NCBI RefSeq assembly: GCF_021545335.1
Contig: NZ_CP089312.1
Location: forward strand, 7,006,001 to 7,070,000
Direction: 5' to 3'
Length of the DNA stretch: 64,000 nt
From: Streptomyces sp. GQFP
GTDB taxonomy: Bacteria > Actinomycetota > Actinomycetes > Streptomycetales > Streptomycetaceae
How positions within the stretch are numbered: the stretch's first letter is position 1; each line of letters opens with the position of its first letter. A program made the position numbers and the translations under genes. Under the pieces are notes generated by a model. The model was not told where the DNA came from. It ran no database searches and was given only the letters and a program-made list of their open reading frames with translations. Of this stretch, positions 40,697 to 52,133 are shown one piece after another.

Positions 40697-43399
40697 CTAC
40701 GGCTGAGCTGACCGCGGGGCGTCCGGACGGCCCTGGTCCCGGCGCTCACGGCCGTAGTAGGCGGCGCGCATGAGCTCCCGCATGTCGTCGAGCATGGGCA
40801 TACGGGGGTTCGCGGGTGCGCACTGGTCCTCGTAGGCGTTCATGGCCTGCTGGGGCAGGGCGTCGAGGAAGGCACGCTCGTCGACGCCCAGGGACCGGAA
40901 GGTCGGTTCGATGCCCACGGCGTCGCGCAGGCGCTCCACCGCGGCGGCGAGCGACTCCACGCCCTCCTGCGGGGTCGCGGCGGGCAGGCCGAGGGTGCGG
41001 GCGATGTCCTGGAAGCGTTCCGGGGCGCGGTAGTTCTCGTACTTGGGCCAGCCGGTGAGTTTCGTCGGGACGGTGCCGTTGTAGCGGATGACGTGCGGCA
41101 GCAGAACGGCGTTGGTTCGTCCGTGGGCGATGTGGAACGTGGCGCCGAGGGTGTGCGACATGGCGTGCACGATGCCGAGGAAGGCGTTGCCGAAGGCCAT
41201 GCCCGCGATGGTTCCGGCATTGTGCATCTTCTCCCGGGCCTCCGGGCTGTTCGCGCGGTCGTTCACCGCCGCTTCGAGGTGGTCGAAGACCAGGCGGATC
41301 GCGTGCAGGGCGGGCCCGTCGGTGAAGTCGTTGGCGTAGACGGAGACGTACGCCTCGATGGCGTGGGTGAGGGCGTCGAAGCCGCTGTCGGCGGCCAGGG
41401 ACGGGGGCAGTTCGGTGGTGAGGAGCGGGTCGACGATGGCCACACTGGGAGTGAGGGCGTAGTCCGCGAGCGGGTACTTCTTTCCGGTGGCGGGGTCGGA
41501 GATGACCGCGAACGGGGTGACCTCCGCGCCGGTGCCTGAGGTGGTGGGGACGCACACCAGGCGGGCGAGTCTGCCGAGGACGGGGAAGCGGAAGGCGCGC
41601 TTACGGATGTCGGAGAACTTGTGCCGCATGTCGGCGAAGTCGACGTCCTTGCCCTCGGCCTGCTGCTCGTACAGCAGCCACATCACCTTGGCCGCGTCCA
41701 TGGGGGAGCCGCCGCCCAGCGCGATGATGGTGTCGGGGCGGAAGTCGCCCATGAGGCGGGCGCCGCGCCGGACGGAGTCGATGCTCGGCTCGGGCTCGAC
41801 GTTGTCGATGATCTGCAGGGTCACCGGTTCGTGGCGGCGCTGGAGGACCCTGCTCACCCGGTCGACGAAACCGAGACGCGTCATGGTCGCGTCCGTGACG
41901 ATTGTGACGCGGTGCACGTCCGGCATCGAGGCGAGGTAGCGGATGGCCTGCGGCTCGAAGTAGATCTTCGGCGGGACCTTGAACCACTGCAGGTTGTTGC
42001 GGCGCGTGGTGACCCGCTTGACGTTCAGCAACTGTGCGGCGGAGACGTTGTTGGACACCGAGGTGCTGCCCCAGGAGCCGCAGCCCAGGGTCAGGGACGG
42101 CAGCAGGTTGTTGTAGATGCCGCCGATCGCGCCCTGCGAGGACGGCGCGTTGACGATGATCCGTACGGTCTTCATGCGCCGGCCGTACGCCTCGGCCAGT
42201 TCCCGGTCCTCGGTGTGGATGACGGCACTGTGTCCCTGCCCGTGGAAGGCGACCATGTTGGCGGCGAGGTCGAAGCCCTGGGCCGAAGAACCCGCGCGGA
42301 GCACGGTGAGCACCGGGCACAGCTTCTCGCGGGTCAGCGGCTCGTCCGGACCCACCCGCTCGGCCTCCACCAGGATGAGCGAGGTGCCGGCGGGCACCGT
42401 GAAGCCGGCCTGCTCAGCGATCCACACCGGGCTCTGCCCGACGGCAGCGGAGTTGACCTTGGGTTCGCAGCCGCTGTTCGACGCGTCGACGGGGAACAGG
42501 AACCTCTCCAGCTTCGCCTTCTCCTCGGCGGTGGCCAGGTGGGCGTGCAGGGTGCGGAACTCGGCGAGCGCCGCGTCGTAGATCTCGTCGTCCAGGACGA
42601 CGGCCTGTTCGGAGGCGCAGATCATGCCGTTGTCGAACGTCTTGGACAGGACCAGGTCGTTGACGGCCCGGCGCAGCTTGGCGCTCTTGTGCACGTAGGC
42701 GGGGACGTTGCCGGCGCCGACGCCGAGCGCGGGCTTGCCGGCCGAGTACGCGGCCTTGACCATGGCGTTGCCACCGGTGGCGAGGATCAGTGAGACGCCG
42801 GGGTGGTGCATGAGCGTACGGGTCGCCTCGACGGACGGGGCATCGATCCACTGCACACAGTGCTCCGGCGCGCCCGCGGCGACGGCGGCGTCGCGCACCA
42901 CACGGGCGGCTTCCGCGCTGCACCGCTGGGCCGAGGGGTGGAAGGCGAACACGACCGGGTTGCGGGTCTTCAGCGCCATCAGCGCCTTGAAGATCGTGGT
43001 GGAGGTCGGGTTGGTGACCGGCGTGACCGCGCACACCACACCCACCGGCTCCGCGATCTCGACGATGTCCTCGATGTCGTCGCGGCCGATGACACCGACC
43101 GTCTTCATGGAGCCCATGCTGTGCGTGACGTGTTCGCACGCGAACATGTTCTTCGCTGCCTTGTCCTCGAAGACACCGCGCCCGGTCTCCTCCACCGCGA
43201 GCCGCGCGAGGGCGGTGTGCTGGTCCAAAGCGGCGACCGACGCCTTCTTGACGATGTGGTCGACCTGTTCCTGGGTCAGTGACTCGTAGTCGGCGAGCGA
43301 CTTCAGGCCGGCCGTCACCAGCCGGTCCACCGCGACGGCGATGTCGGACGGCGCGCCGACGGTGCCCGCGGCCTCGGTTCCGGCGTCGTGACGGGTCAT
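40697..43399 (-). CDS. adhE: Bifunctional acetaldehyde-CoA / alcohol dehydrogenase (900 aa)
   Basis: N-terminal CoA-acylating aldehyde dehydrogenase (about 1-450) with the catalytic Cys in TFDNGMICASEQAVV (about 260) and the NAD-site region GVGAGNVPAYV. C-terminal iron-dependent alcohol dehydrogenase (about 470-890) with VPTTSGTGAEVTPFAVISD, ADSGFDALTHAIEAY and the metal site HAMSHTLGATFHIAHGRTN. Typical AdhE length; multimerises into spirosomes in other bacteria. It regenerates NAD+ by reducing acetyl-CoA to ethanol when respiration stops. ATG 43399 follows ACGGAGGCGC. A DosR/OsdR-like box lies 141 bp upstream. The S. coelicolor OsdR region also has an alcohol dehydrogenase gene. Confidence 0.95.
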   Translation of the reverse strand: MTRHDAGTEAAGTVGAPSDIAVAVDRLVTAGLKSLADYESLTQEQVDHIVKKASVAALDQHTALARLAVEETGRGVFEDKAAKNMFACEHVTHSMGSMKTVGVIGRDDIEDIVEIAEPVGVVCAVTPVTNPTSTTIFKALMALKTRNPVVFAFHPSAQRCSAEAARVVRDAAVAAGAPEHCVQWIDAPSVEATRTLMHHPGVSLILATGGNAMVKAAYSAGKPALGVGAGNVPAYVHKSAKLRRAVNDLVLSKTFDNGMICASEQAVVLDDEIYDAALAEFRTLHAHLATAEEKAKLERFLFPVDASNSGCEPKVNSAAVGQSPVWIAEQAGFTVPAGTSLILVEAERVGPDEPLTREKLCPVLTVLRAGSSAQGFDLAANMVAFHGQGHSAVIHTEDRELAEAYGRRMKTVRIIVNAPSSQGAIGGIYNNLLPSLTLGCGSWGSTSVSNNVSAAQLLNVKRVTTRRNNLQWFKVPPKIYFEPQAIRYLASMPDVHRVTIVTDATMTRLGFVDRVSRVLQRRHEPVTLQIIDNVEPEPSIDSVRRGARLMGDFRPDTIIALGGGSPMDAAKVMWLLYEQQAEGKDVDFADMRHKFSDIRKRAFRFPVLGRLARLVCVPTTSGTGAEVTPFAVISDPATGKKYPLADYALTPSVAIVDPLLTTELPPSLAADSGFDALTHAIEAYVSVYANDFTDGPALHAIRLVFDHLEAAVNDRANSPEAREKMHNAGTIAGMAFGNAFLGIVHAMSHTLGATFHIAHGRTNAVLLPHVIRYNGTVPTKLTGWPKYENYRAPERFQDIARTLGLPAATPQEGVESLAAAVERLRDAVGIEPTFRSLGVDERAFLDALPQQAMNAYEDQCAPANPRMPMLDDMRELMRAAYYGRERRDQGRPDAPRSAQP

Positions 43400-43458
43400 G
43401 AGTGCGCCTCCGTTGTCGAGGGCCGCCCGGGCTGACCGGCGGCTTCCGGTGGGAGAGG

Positions 43459-43554
43459 CACCGCGGGGGACCGCGGCCGCTCCTGTCCCCACTCTTGTCC
43501 GCGCGACGGTCCGCCTCTTGTGCCGAAGGTCCCCCGTCGGGGCCTGACCGGCCC
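43459..43554. promoter_or_regulatory. adhE control region: shared 35-bp element and DosR/OsdR-like box
   Basis: The box GGGCCTGACCGGCCC (43540-43554) has perfect 5-bp arms. The 35-bp element at 43459-43493 is nearly the same as at 38762-38796 and keeps the same distance to its box (46 bp here, 47 bp there). Confidence 0.6.
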
Positions 43555-43581
43555 CGGTCCGGGCGGGCCGAGCGGCGCGCG

Positions 43582-44307
43582 TCACTGTCCGGACTGTCCG
43601 GGCGTACGGCGGCGGGCGATCCCCCGGGACGGGCTCGTCCCGGCCGGGCGGTCGTCGTCGAGGCGGAAGGTCAGGCTGCTGAACACCCCGACGACCCCGT
43701 CCACCTGCCAGGTCGACCTGACGGCGTGAGCGATGTCGGTACGGTGTTCCAGGCGCCCTTCGAGTGTTACCAGGCCGTCGCGCACCGAGACGACGACGGC
43801 GTCGGACGGCAGGCCGGGAGCGGCGGCCAGGATCTCGTCGGTCACCTCCCGGCGGATGTCCTCGTCCGTGCGCAGGAAGACCCGCAGCAGGTCCCGGCGG
43901 GTGGCGATACCGATGAGCCGGTCCTCCTCGTCCACCACGGGAAGCCGCTCGATTCCGTGACGCTCCATCACCCGCGCGGCGTCCGGCACGGGTTGCTCCG
44001 GGTGCACCGTGATCGCGGGCGTGGACATCAGTTCCCCGGCGGTGGTGGCAAGCACCCCGGCAGCCGCTCGGCGCCCCGGACGCCGCAGGCGCGGCAGGCG
44101 GTACCGGCGCCCGCCGGCCCGGGCCGCCTGACCGCGCACCAGGTCGGTCCCGGAGACCACCCCGACCACTTTGTCGTCGTGGTCGACGACCGGCACCCCG
44201 CTGATCCGATGGGCGTCCAGCAGCCGGACCACGTCCTTGAACGGGGTCTCCCGGTGCGCCTGGACGACCTCGTCGGTCATCACGTCGCCCACGGTGTGGA
44301 TCTTCAC
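43582..44307 (-). CDS. CBS-CBS-BON protein (241 aa)
   Basis: Two CBS domains (about 5-60 and 95-150) with VGDVMTDEVVQAH, GVPVVDHDDKVVGVVSGTDL, MSTPAITVHPEQPV and ERLPVVDEEDRLIGIATRR, then a BON domain (about 165-225: VVVSVRDGLVTLEGRLEHRT). GTG 44307 is chosen because GGAGGAAG lies just upstream. Paralogue of the partial gene at the window's left end. Probably binds adenine nucleotides; partner unknown. Likely in one unit with the hibernation-type gene, 115 bp upstream. Confidence 0.9.
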   Translation of the reverse strand: MKIHTVGDVMTDEVVQAHRETPFKDVVRLLDAHRISGVPVVDHDDKVVGVVSGTDLVRGQAARAGGRRYRLPRLRRPGRRAAAGVLATTAGELMSTPAITVHPEQPVPDAARVMERHGIERLPVVDEEDRLIGIATRRDLLRVFLRTDEDIRREVTDEILAAAPGLPSDAVVVSVRDGLVTLEGRLEHRTDIAHAVRSTWQVDGVVGVFSSLTFRLDDDRPAGTSPSRGIARRRTPGQSGQ

Positions 44308-44422
44308 GGTGTCTTCCTCCTTCACCGGCGAGAGAAGGGGCGGAGTCCTTCCGGACGCGCCGGGTGACGGGGCTTGGCCCACACTCACCCGGCGCATCCG
44401 GGTCCATTCCGCCCCGGCCTCT

Positions 44423-44836
44423 TCAGCTGTCCGTCGCTTCGGTCTGTGCCGGCCCGACGGGCGGCCCGCCCCGCCACGGCGGCGGTGTGGCCGACCTGCG
44501 GGCCGCGTCTGCGCGGTGCGCGACCTGGTCGGCCTGGCCGCGCAGCCGCTCCTGCAGCCGGTCGGCGAGCTCGTGAGCGCTCGCCTCCCGGGCGTGCACC
44601 ACGACGAGGGTGCTCCCCACGGTGATCTCGGCCCCGGCGGACCACGGCTGCTCGGCGTGGTGCGCCGGGGCCCTGGTGATCCGCACCTCGCCGCTGACGG
44701 CCGGCAGTCCCGGGCGCCCGAGAGCTGCGTCGACCTTGGCTCGGACGTAGGCGAGGGCTTCCTCGTCCACGTCGCCCTCGGCCCGTACCCGCACCGTGTC
44801 GGTGGTGACGTGGGTTCCGGTGTCCCTGGCAGTCAT
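44423..44836 (-). CDS. Small HPF/RaiA-like protein (137 aa)
   Basis: The core (VRVRAEGDVDEEALAYVRAK, VSGEVRITRAPAHHAEQPW, STLVVVHAREASAHELADRL) follows the beta-alpha-beta-beta-beta-alpha order of the ribosome hibernation factor domain. The long C-terminal dimerisation domain of actinobacterial HPF is absent; the tail is basic and Pro-rich. M. tuberculosis Rv0079, a DosR-regulon protein, is a comparable ribosome-associated protein. ATG 44836 follows AGAAGGAG. A role in ribosome silencing is likely but not shown. Confidence 0.7.
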   Translation of the reverse strand: MTARDTGTHVTTDTVRVRAEGDVDEEALAYVRAKVDAALGRPGLPAVSGEVRITRAPAHHAEQPWSAGAEITVGSTLVVVHAREASAHELADRLQERLRGQADQVAHRADAARRSATPPPWRGGPPVGPAQTEATDS

Positions 44837-44949
44837 GTGCTCAACTCCTTCTGAACCTCTGATCGTTGGGCTGCGGCTCCAGGCTGCTGTACGCTCCCGC
44901 CCCGGCCCAGGGCCGGCCGGCCCCCGGGGCGGGGCCGGGTGGGCCGGCC

Positions 44950-47637
<2,688 letters not shown>

Positions 47638-47742
47638 GACGTGGTGCTCCTCAGCTTCGTACGACGGCTTGGTGGGGACGGTGCTGTTTCCAGGGTCGGA
47701 CGGGCGCCGGCCGGACAGCAGGTGCCGGCCGACCCCTTCCGC

Positions 47743-47875
47743 GGGCCGGTCGGCCCCGGCCGTGGCCCGGAGCACGGCGAGTCGCCCGTCCGGAGAGGGG
47801 CACGCGCACGGGACAGTCGCGCGGAAGTGGGTAGGTGTCGGTGGTGAGGACGTCGGAATCAGGGCCGACCGGCCC
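47743..47875. promoter_or_regulatory. Two perfect DosR/OsdR-like boxes in the ppdK/devR divergent promoter
   Basis: GGGCCGGTCGGCCC (47743-47756), 105 bp from ppdK, and GGGCCGACCGGCCC (47862-47875), 91 bp from devR. Both are perfect in their 5-bp arms. A half-matching site, GGTCTTTCGGGCCC, adjoins the second (47877-47890). One box per gene suggests autoregulation of devR plus activation of ppdK. Confidence 0.7.
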
Positions 47876-47966
47876 TGGTCTTTCGGGCCCGGGACGAGAA
47901 GGATCTCGGTGTGGAGGCCGATTTAGCGCAGGGCGGACATCGGCACGGACGCGCGACGAGGAGTGA

Positions 47967-48662
47967 ATGATGTCGGACAGTGAGCAGCCCGGTACCGAAA
48001 GCGAGATCCGGGTCTTCCTGCTGGACGACCACGAGGTGGTACGGCGGGGAGTGCGTGACCTGCTGAACGACGAGCCGGACATCACTGTCGTCGGCGAGGC
48101 CGGCACCGTGGAGCAGGCCCTGGTGCGCGTCCCCGCGCTGCGCCCTCAGGTGGCCGTCCTGGACGTCCGGCTCCCGGACGGCGACGGGGTGACCGTGTGC
48201 CGGGAGCTGCGCTCGCGCATGCCGGAGCTGGCCTGTCTGATGCTGACCTCGTTCGACGACGAGGAGGCGCTCCTCGACTCGATCATGGCGGGGGCGTCCG
48301 GGTACGTGCTGAAGCAGATCCAGGGCTCCGACCTGGTGTCGGCCGTGCGCACGGTGGCCCGGGGCCAGTCCCTCCTCGACGCGAGCGCCACCGCCAAGCT
48401 GATGACCCGTCTCCGCGAGGGCCAGCAGCCGGCGGAGGAGCCGGAGACACTGCCGGGTCTGACAATCCGGGAACGCGAGATCCTGGCCCTGATCGGCGAG
48501 GGACTGACCAACCGTCAGATCGGTCAGCGGCTGTTCCTCGCCGAGAAGACGGTGAAGAACCACATCTCCCGCCTGCTGGCGAAACTCGGTGTGGAGCGGC
48601 GCATTCAGGCAGCCGTCATCGCCACCCAGGCCCAGGACCGGCTCAAGCACGAAGGCCACTGA
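47967..48662 (+). CDS. devR: DevR/DosR (OsdR)-type NarL-family response regulator (231 aa)
   Basis: Receiver (about 15-130) with IRVFLLDDHEVVRRG and phospho-acceptor Asp66 in VAVLDVRLPDG; LuxR/NarL DNA-binding domain (about 164-225) reading GLTNRQIGQRLFLAEKTVKN, then HISRLLAKLGVERR. The recognition segment EKTVKN.(I/V)SRLLAKLG is the DosR signature, including the Lys and Asn residues that contact the GGGAC arms. The other regulator in the window is OmpR-type, so this is the best candidate for the protein that binds the GGGCC palindromes. Two ATGs follow each other (47967, 47970). Its probable kinase lies beyond gap at 49971. Confidence 0.92.
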   Translation: MMSDSEQPGTESEIRVFLLDDHEVVRRGVRDLLNDEPDITVVGEAGTVEQALVRVPALRPQVAVLDVRLPDGDGVTVCRELRSRMPELACLMLTSFDDEEALLDSIMAGASGYVLKQIQGSDLVSAVRTVARGQSLLDASATAKLMTRLREGQQPAEEPETLPGLTIREREILALIGEGLTNRQIGQRLFLAEKTVKNHISRLLAKLGVERRIQAAVIATQAQDRLKHEGH

Positions 48663-48694
48663 GGCCCTCCGGCCGATGTGACCAGCGAGCCGGT

Positions 48695-48708
48695 GGGCCT
48701 AAGGTCCC
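48695..48708. promoter_or_regulatory. DosR/OsdR-like box upstream of gap
   Basis: GGGCCTAAGGTCCC, with the AT-containing centre most like the mycobacterial box, ends 101 bp before the gap start. A weaker GGGCCCATGTGCCG follows at 48725-48738. Confidence 0.6.
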
Positions 48709-48809
48709 TCGGCTCGCCCCCGTAGGGCCCATGTGCCGTCCGGTGCGTCACCAGCAGGCTGGGCAGCGCACCCGGACTTCACCGGGCACCGATCGGGAGG
48801 ACGACGGAC

Positions 48810-49832
48810 ATGACCGTGCGCGTGGGAATCAACGGCTTCGGGCGCATCGGGCGCAACTACCTGCGCTGTGTGCTGGAGCGCGCGGAGACAGCGGCCGGCA
48901 CCCCGGTCGAGGTGGTGGCGGCCAACGACCTCACCTCGCCGGCCGCGCTCGCCCATCTGCTGGAGTACGACTCGACGTACGGCCGGCTGCACCGCACGGT
49001 CGAGCATGACGACACCTCGATCACGGTCGACGGCCACCGCATCGCCGTGACCGCCGAACGCGACCCCGCGGCCCTGGACTGGGCCGGCCTCGGCGTGGAC
49101 GTCGTCATCGAGTCCACCGGACGTTTCCGCAGCCGGGAGGACGCCGGGCTGCACCTGAAGGGCGGGGCCCGCAAGGTGCTGCTGTCGGTACCGGGCAAGG
49201 GAGTCGACGCCACGATCGTGATGGGCGTCAATGAGGGCACGTACAACCCGGAGAGCGACCACGTCGTATCGAACGCCTCGTGCACGACCAATTGCGTGGC
49301 GCCGATGGTGAAGGTCCTCGACGACGCCTTCGGTATCGACAAGGGACTGATGACCACCATCCACGGCTACACCAACGACCAGGTCGTCCTGGACGGCCCG
49401 CACAAGGACCTCCGGCGCGGCCGGACCGCCGCCGTGAACATCATCCCGACCAGCACCGGAGCGGCCCGCGCCGTCGGCCTGGTGCTGCCCGAGCTGGCCG
49501 GCACCCTCGACGGCCTCGCGGTCCGCGTCCCCGTCGAGGACGGTTCGCTGACCGACCTGACCCTCGTACTGGACCGGGAGGTGACCGCCGACGAGATCAA
49601 CACCGCGTTCCGGACGGCCGCCGACGGGCCGCTCAAGGGCATTCTGCGGGTGTCCGACGCCCCGATCGTCTCCCGCGACGTCGTCGGCGACCCGGCCTCC
49701 TGCGTCTTCGACGCCCCGCTCACCCAGGCCCACGGAAACCTCGTGAAGGTGTTCGGCTGGTACGACAACGAGTGGGGGTACACCAACCGGCTCCTCGACC
49801 TCACCGAGTACATCGTCGCCCGGCTGCCCTAG
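48810..49832 (+). CDS. gap: Glyceraldehyde-3-phosphate dehydrogenase, type I (340 aa)
   Basis: NAD-binding start VRVGINGFGRIGRNYLRCV, the catalytic motif NASCTTNCVAPMVKVL, and VPTSTGAARAV-like IIPTSTGAARAV, ending in WYDNEWGYTNRLLDL. A full-length GAPDH, probably a second copy used under stress, as its promoter carries a DosR/OsdR-like box and it sits between the regulator and kinase genes. ATG 48810 follows GGGAGGACGACG. Confidence 0.95.
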   Translation: MTVRVGINGFGRIGRNYLRCVLERAETAAGTPVEVVAANDLTSPAALAHLLEYDSTYGRLHRTVEHDDTSITVDGHRIAVTAERDPAALDWAGLGVDVVIESTGRFRSREDAGLHLKGGARKVLLSVPGKGVDATIVMGVNEGTYNPESDHVVSNASCTTNCVAPMVKVLDDAFGIDKGLMTTIHGYTNDQVVLDGPHKDLRRGRTAAVNIIPTSTGAARAVGLVLPELAGTLDGLAVRVPVEDGSLTDLTLVLDREVTADEINTAFRTAADGPLKGILRVSDAPIVSRDVVGDPASCVFDAPLTQAHGNLVKVFGWYDNEWGYTNRLLDLTEYIVARLP

Positions 49833-49970
49833 CGCTGACTGTCGGTGACAGCTTTGGCCCTGTCTGTCGGACCTGATCCAGTACCGCCCCCTCCGGCGGA
49901 CCGATAGCGTGGCACCTGAGCGGAACGCCCGGTTGTCGGTGCGTCGTAGGGGACCTGGAGGATCGGACCG

Positions 49971-51752
49971 GTGGGAAGCCCCAAGGAGCCCAGGGAAGCC
50001 CGCGTCAAGCTCCCCCAGCTCAGGCTGGACGAACTACTGGAGGAACTCCAGGCCCGGCTGGACGCCGCCCGTGGCACCCGTGACCGGGTGCACAGCCTGC
50101 TGGAGGCGGTGCTCTCCGTCGGCCGCGAACTGGACCTCGAACAGGCGCTGCGCAGCATTGTGGAAGCCGCGGCGGTGCTGGTCGAGGCCCGGTACGCGGC
50201 GCTGGGCGTGATCGGACCGGACGGCAGGCGGCTGTCCGAGTTCCTGACCGTCGGCATCGACGAGAAGCAGATCGCGGCGATCGGTCCCTACCCGGAGGGC
50301 CACGGCATCCTGGGCGAAGTGATCCGGCACCCCGAGCCGCTGCGCCTGACGAAGATCTCCGAACACCCCAACTCCTACGGCTTCCCGCCCCACCACCCGC
50401 CGATGAACTCCTTCGTGGGCGTGCCGATCCGGGTGCGGGACCAAGTCTTCGGCAACCTCTACCTGACCGAGAAGCATGGCGGCGCACAGTTCGACGAGGA
50501 GGACGAGTCGGTCCTGTCGACGCTGGCTGTCGCGGCCGGCGTGGCGATCGACAACGCTCGCCTGTATGAGGAGTCGAGGCTGCGCGAGCGCTGGCTGCGG
50601 GCGAACGCCGAGATCACCCACACCTTGATGTCGGGCAGTGACCGTGGCGAGGTCCTCGCCCTGATCGCCGAACGGGCCCGGGAGATCACCGGCGCCGCGC
50701 TCGCGGTGGTCGCGGTGCCGATGGAGGGCACCGACTCCCTCACCGTGGAACTGGCTATCGGGGAGGCGGCGGAGGCACATCGCGGGCTGGTTCTGCCCGT
50801 GGACGACAGCCTGATCGGCAAGGCGTTCTCAGGGGCCGCGCCCGTCACCAGCCCGGACGTCTCCCGTGCCGAGCCGGGGGCTTCTCCGGGCGAAGGTACC
50901 GAGGGCGCAGAAGACCAGGAGAGCGTCCCGGCCGGGGACCCCGCGCGTTTCACTGGGCTCGGCCCTGCCGTCGCTGTGCCCATCGGCACCACAGATGGGG
51001 TACGAGGCATCGTCCTGCTGGTCCGCGAGGCGGGCCGCACGGTCTTCACCGAGAAGGAGACCGAACCGCTCCAGGGCTTCGCCGCACAGGCCGCGGTCGC
51101 GATGGAGCTGGCGGAACGCCGCGCCGACGTCGCACAGATCGCCGTGCTCCAGGACCGCGACCGGATCGCCCGCGACCTCCACGACCTGGCGATCCAGCGG
51201 CTGTTCGCGACCGGCATGACCCTGCAGAGCGCGGGCCGCTTCATCGACCACGCGGAGGCCTCCGAGCGGGTGCTGAGGGCCGTGGACGACCTGGACGAGA
51301 CCATCAAGATCATCAGGTCTACGATCTTCGGGCTGCGGGCCCGCGACGGCGCCGCCGGACCGGGCCTGCGCGCCCGGGTGGTACGCGCGGTCGGCGAGGC
51401 CGCGCCGGTGCTGGGCTTCGCGCCCGGACTGCGCATGGACGGCCTGCTGGACACCCATGTGCCCAAGGAGACCGCCGAGCACGTGGTGGCGGTGCTGTCC
51501 GAGGCGCTGACCAACGTCGCCCGTCATGCCCGCGCCGACCGGGTCGGGGTAGCCCTGGAGACCGACGGCCGTGAGGTGCGTCTGTCGGTCACCGACAACG
51601 GGGTGGGGATTCCGCCCGACGGCCGCCGCAGCGGTCTGCGCAACATGGCCGAGCGGGCCCAGCAGCTGGGCGGAGAGCTCGAGTTGAGCAGTCCGGCGAG
51701 CGGGGGCACCACTTTGGTGTGGCGGGTATCGGTAGCGGAGGGTGAGGAGTAG
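49971..51752 (+). CDS. devS: DevS/DosT-type twin-GAF sensor histidine kinase (593 aa)
   Basis: GAF-A (about 55-200), GAF-B (about 225-385, with an acidic insert near 295-315), HisKA_3 with phospho-acceptor in RDRIARDLHDLAIQRL (His about 404), and HATPase_c (LSEALTNVARHA, DNGVGIPPDGRRSGLRNM). GAF-A has GFPPHHPPMNSFVGVPIRVR; the corresponding His of mycobacterial DosS (His149) binds heme, and His141/142 here are in the equivalent place, so heme-based sensing of O2, NO or CO is plausible. GTG 49971 follows CTGGAGG. Presumed partner of devR despite the gap gene between them. Confidence 0.9.
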   Translation: MGSPKEPREARVKLPQLRLDELLEELQARLDAARGTRDRVHSLLEAVLSVGRELDLEQALRSIVEAAAVLVEARYAALGVIGPDGRRLSEFLTVGIDEKQIAAIGPYPEGHGILGEVIRHPEPLRLTKISEHPNSYGFPPHHPPMNSFVGVPIRVRDQVFGNLYLTEKHGGAQFDEEDESVLSTLAVAAGVAIDNARLYEESRLRERWLRANAEITHTLMSGSDRGEVLALIAERAREITGAALAVVAVPMEGTDSLTVELAIGEAAEAHRGLVLPVDDSLIGKAFSGAAPVTSPDVSRAEPGASPGEGTEGAEDQESVPAGDPARFTGLGPAVAVPIGTTDGVRGIVLLVREAGRTVFTEKETEPLQGFAAQAAVAMELAERRADVAQIAVLQDRDRIARDLHDLAIQRLFATGMTLQSAGRFIDHAEASERVLRAVDDLDETIKIIRSTIFGLRARDGAAGPGLRARVVRAVGEAAPVLGFAPGLRMDGLLDTHVPKETAEHVVAVLSEALTNVARHARADRVGVALETDGREVRLSVTDNGVGIPPDGRRSGLRNMAERAQQLGGELELSSPASGGTTLVWRVSVAEGEE

Positions 51753-52133
51753 GAGCGCGTCGCTGCCGGATCAGTGCGACGCCCTCGCGGCCGCAGCGCG
51801 GTGGACGATGGCGCCGCGGATGCCGGAGCCCGTGATGACGAGGGCGCCGGCCCACAGGCGGCCCGAGTCGATCTCCGACGACCGGCTGCTGTTCCACCCG
51901 CACGCGCGAAGCGGCTGCCTGCTGTTCGCGGCCTGGCCCGGACGGCGCGGCAGGCTCAGCTTGTTCTTTAAGGTCCGCCCCAGTCGTGCGGGTGCCGCAC
52001 GGATGCCGCGATACAGCAGCGCCTGTTCGTTGGAACAGGGCACATAAATCGCCGCAGCCCGGCAGGATCGCCGTATGTGTGACCAGACGACCTTTGATGA
52101 ATGCCTCGCTGTGTCCCGCACGGGCGGGAGCTG
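51753..52133. other. Intergenic, no gene recognised
   Basis: About 380 bp after the kinase. GC drops locally around 51960-52060. No reading frame gives a known product and no box-like palindrome was found. Confidence 0.4.
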
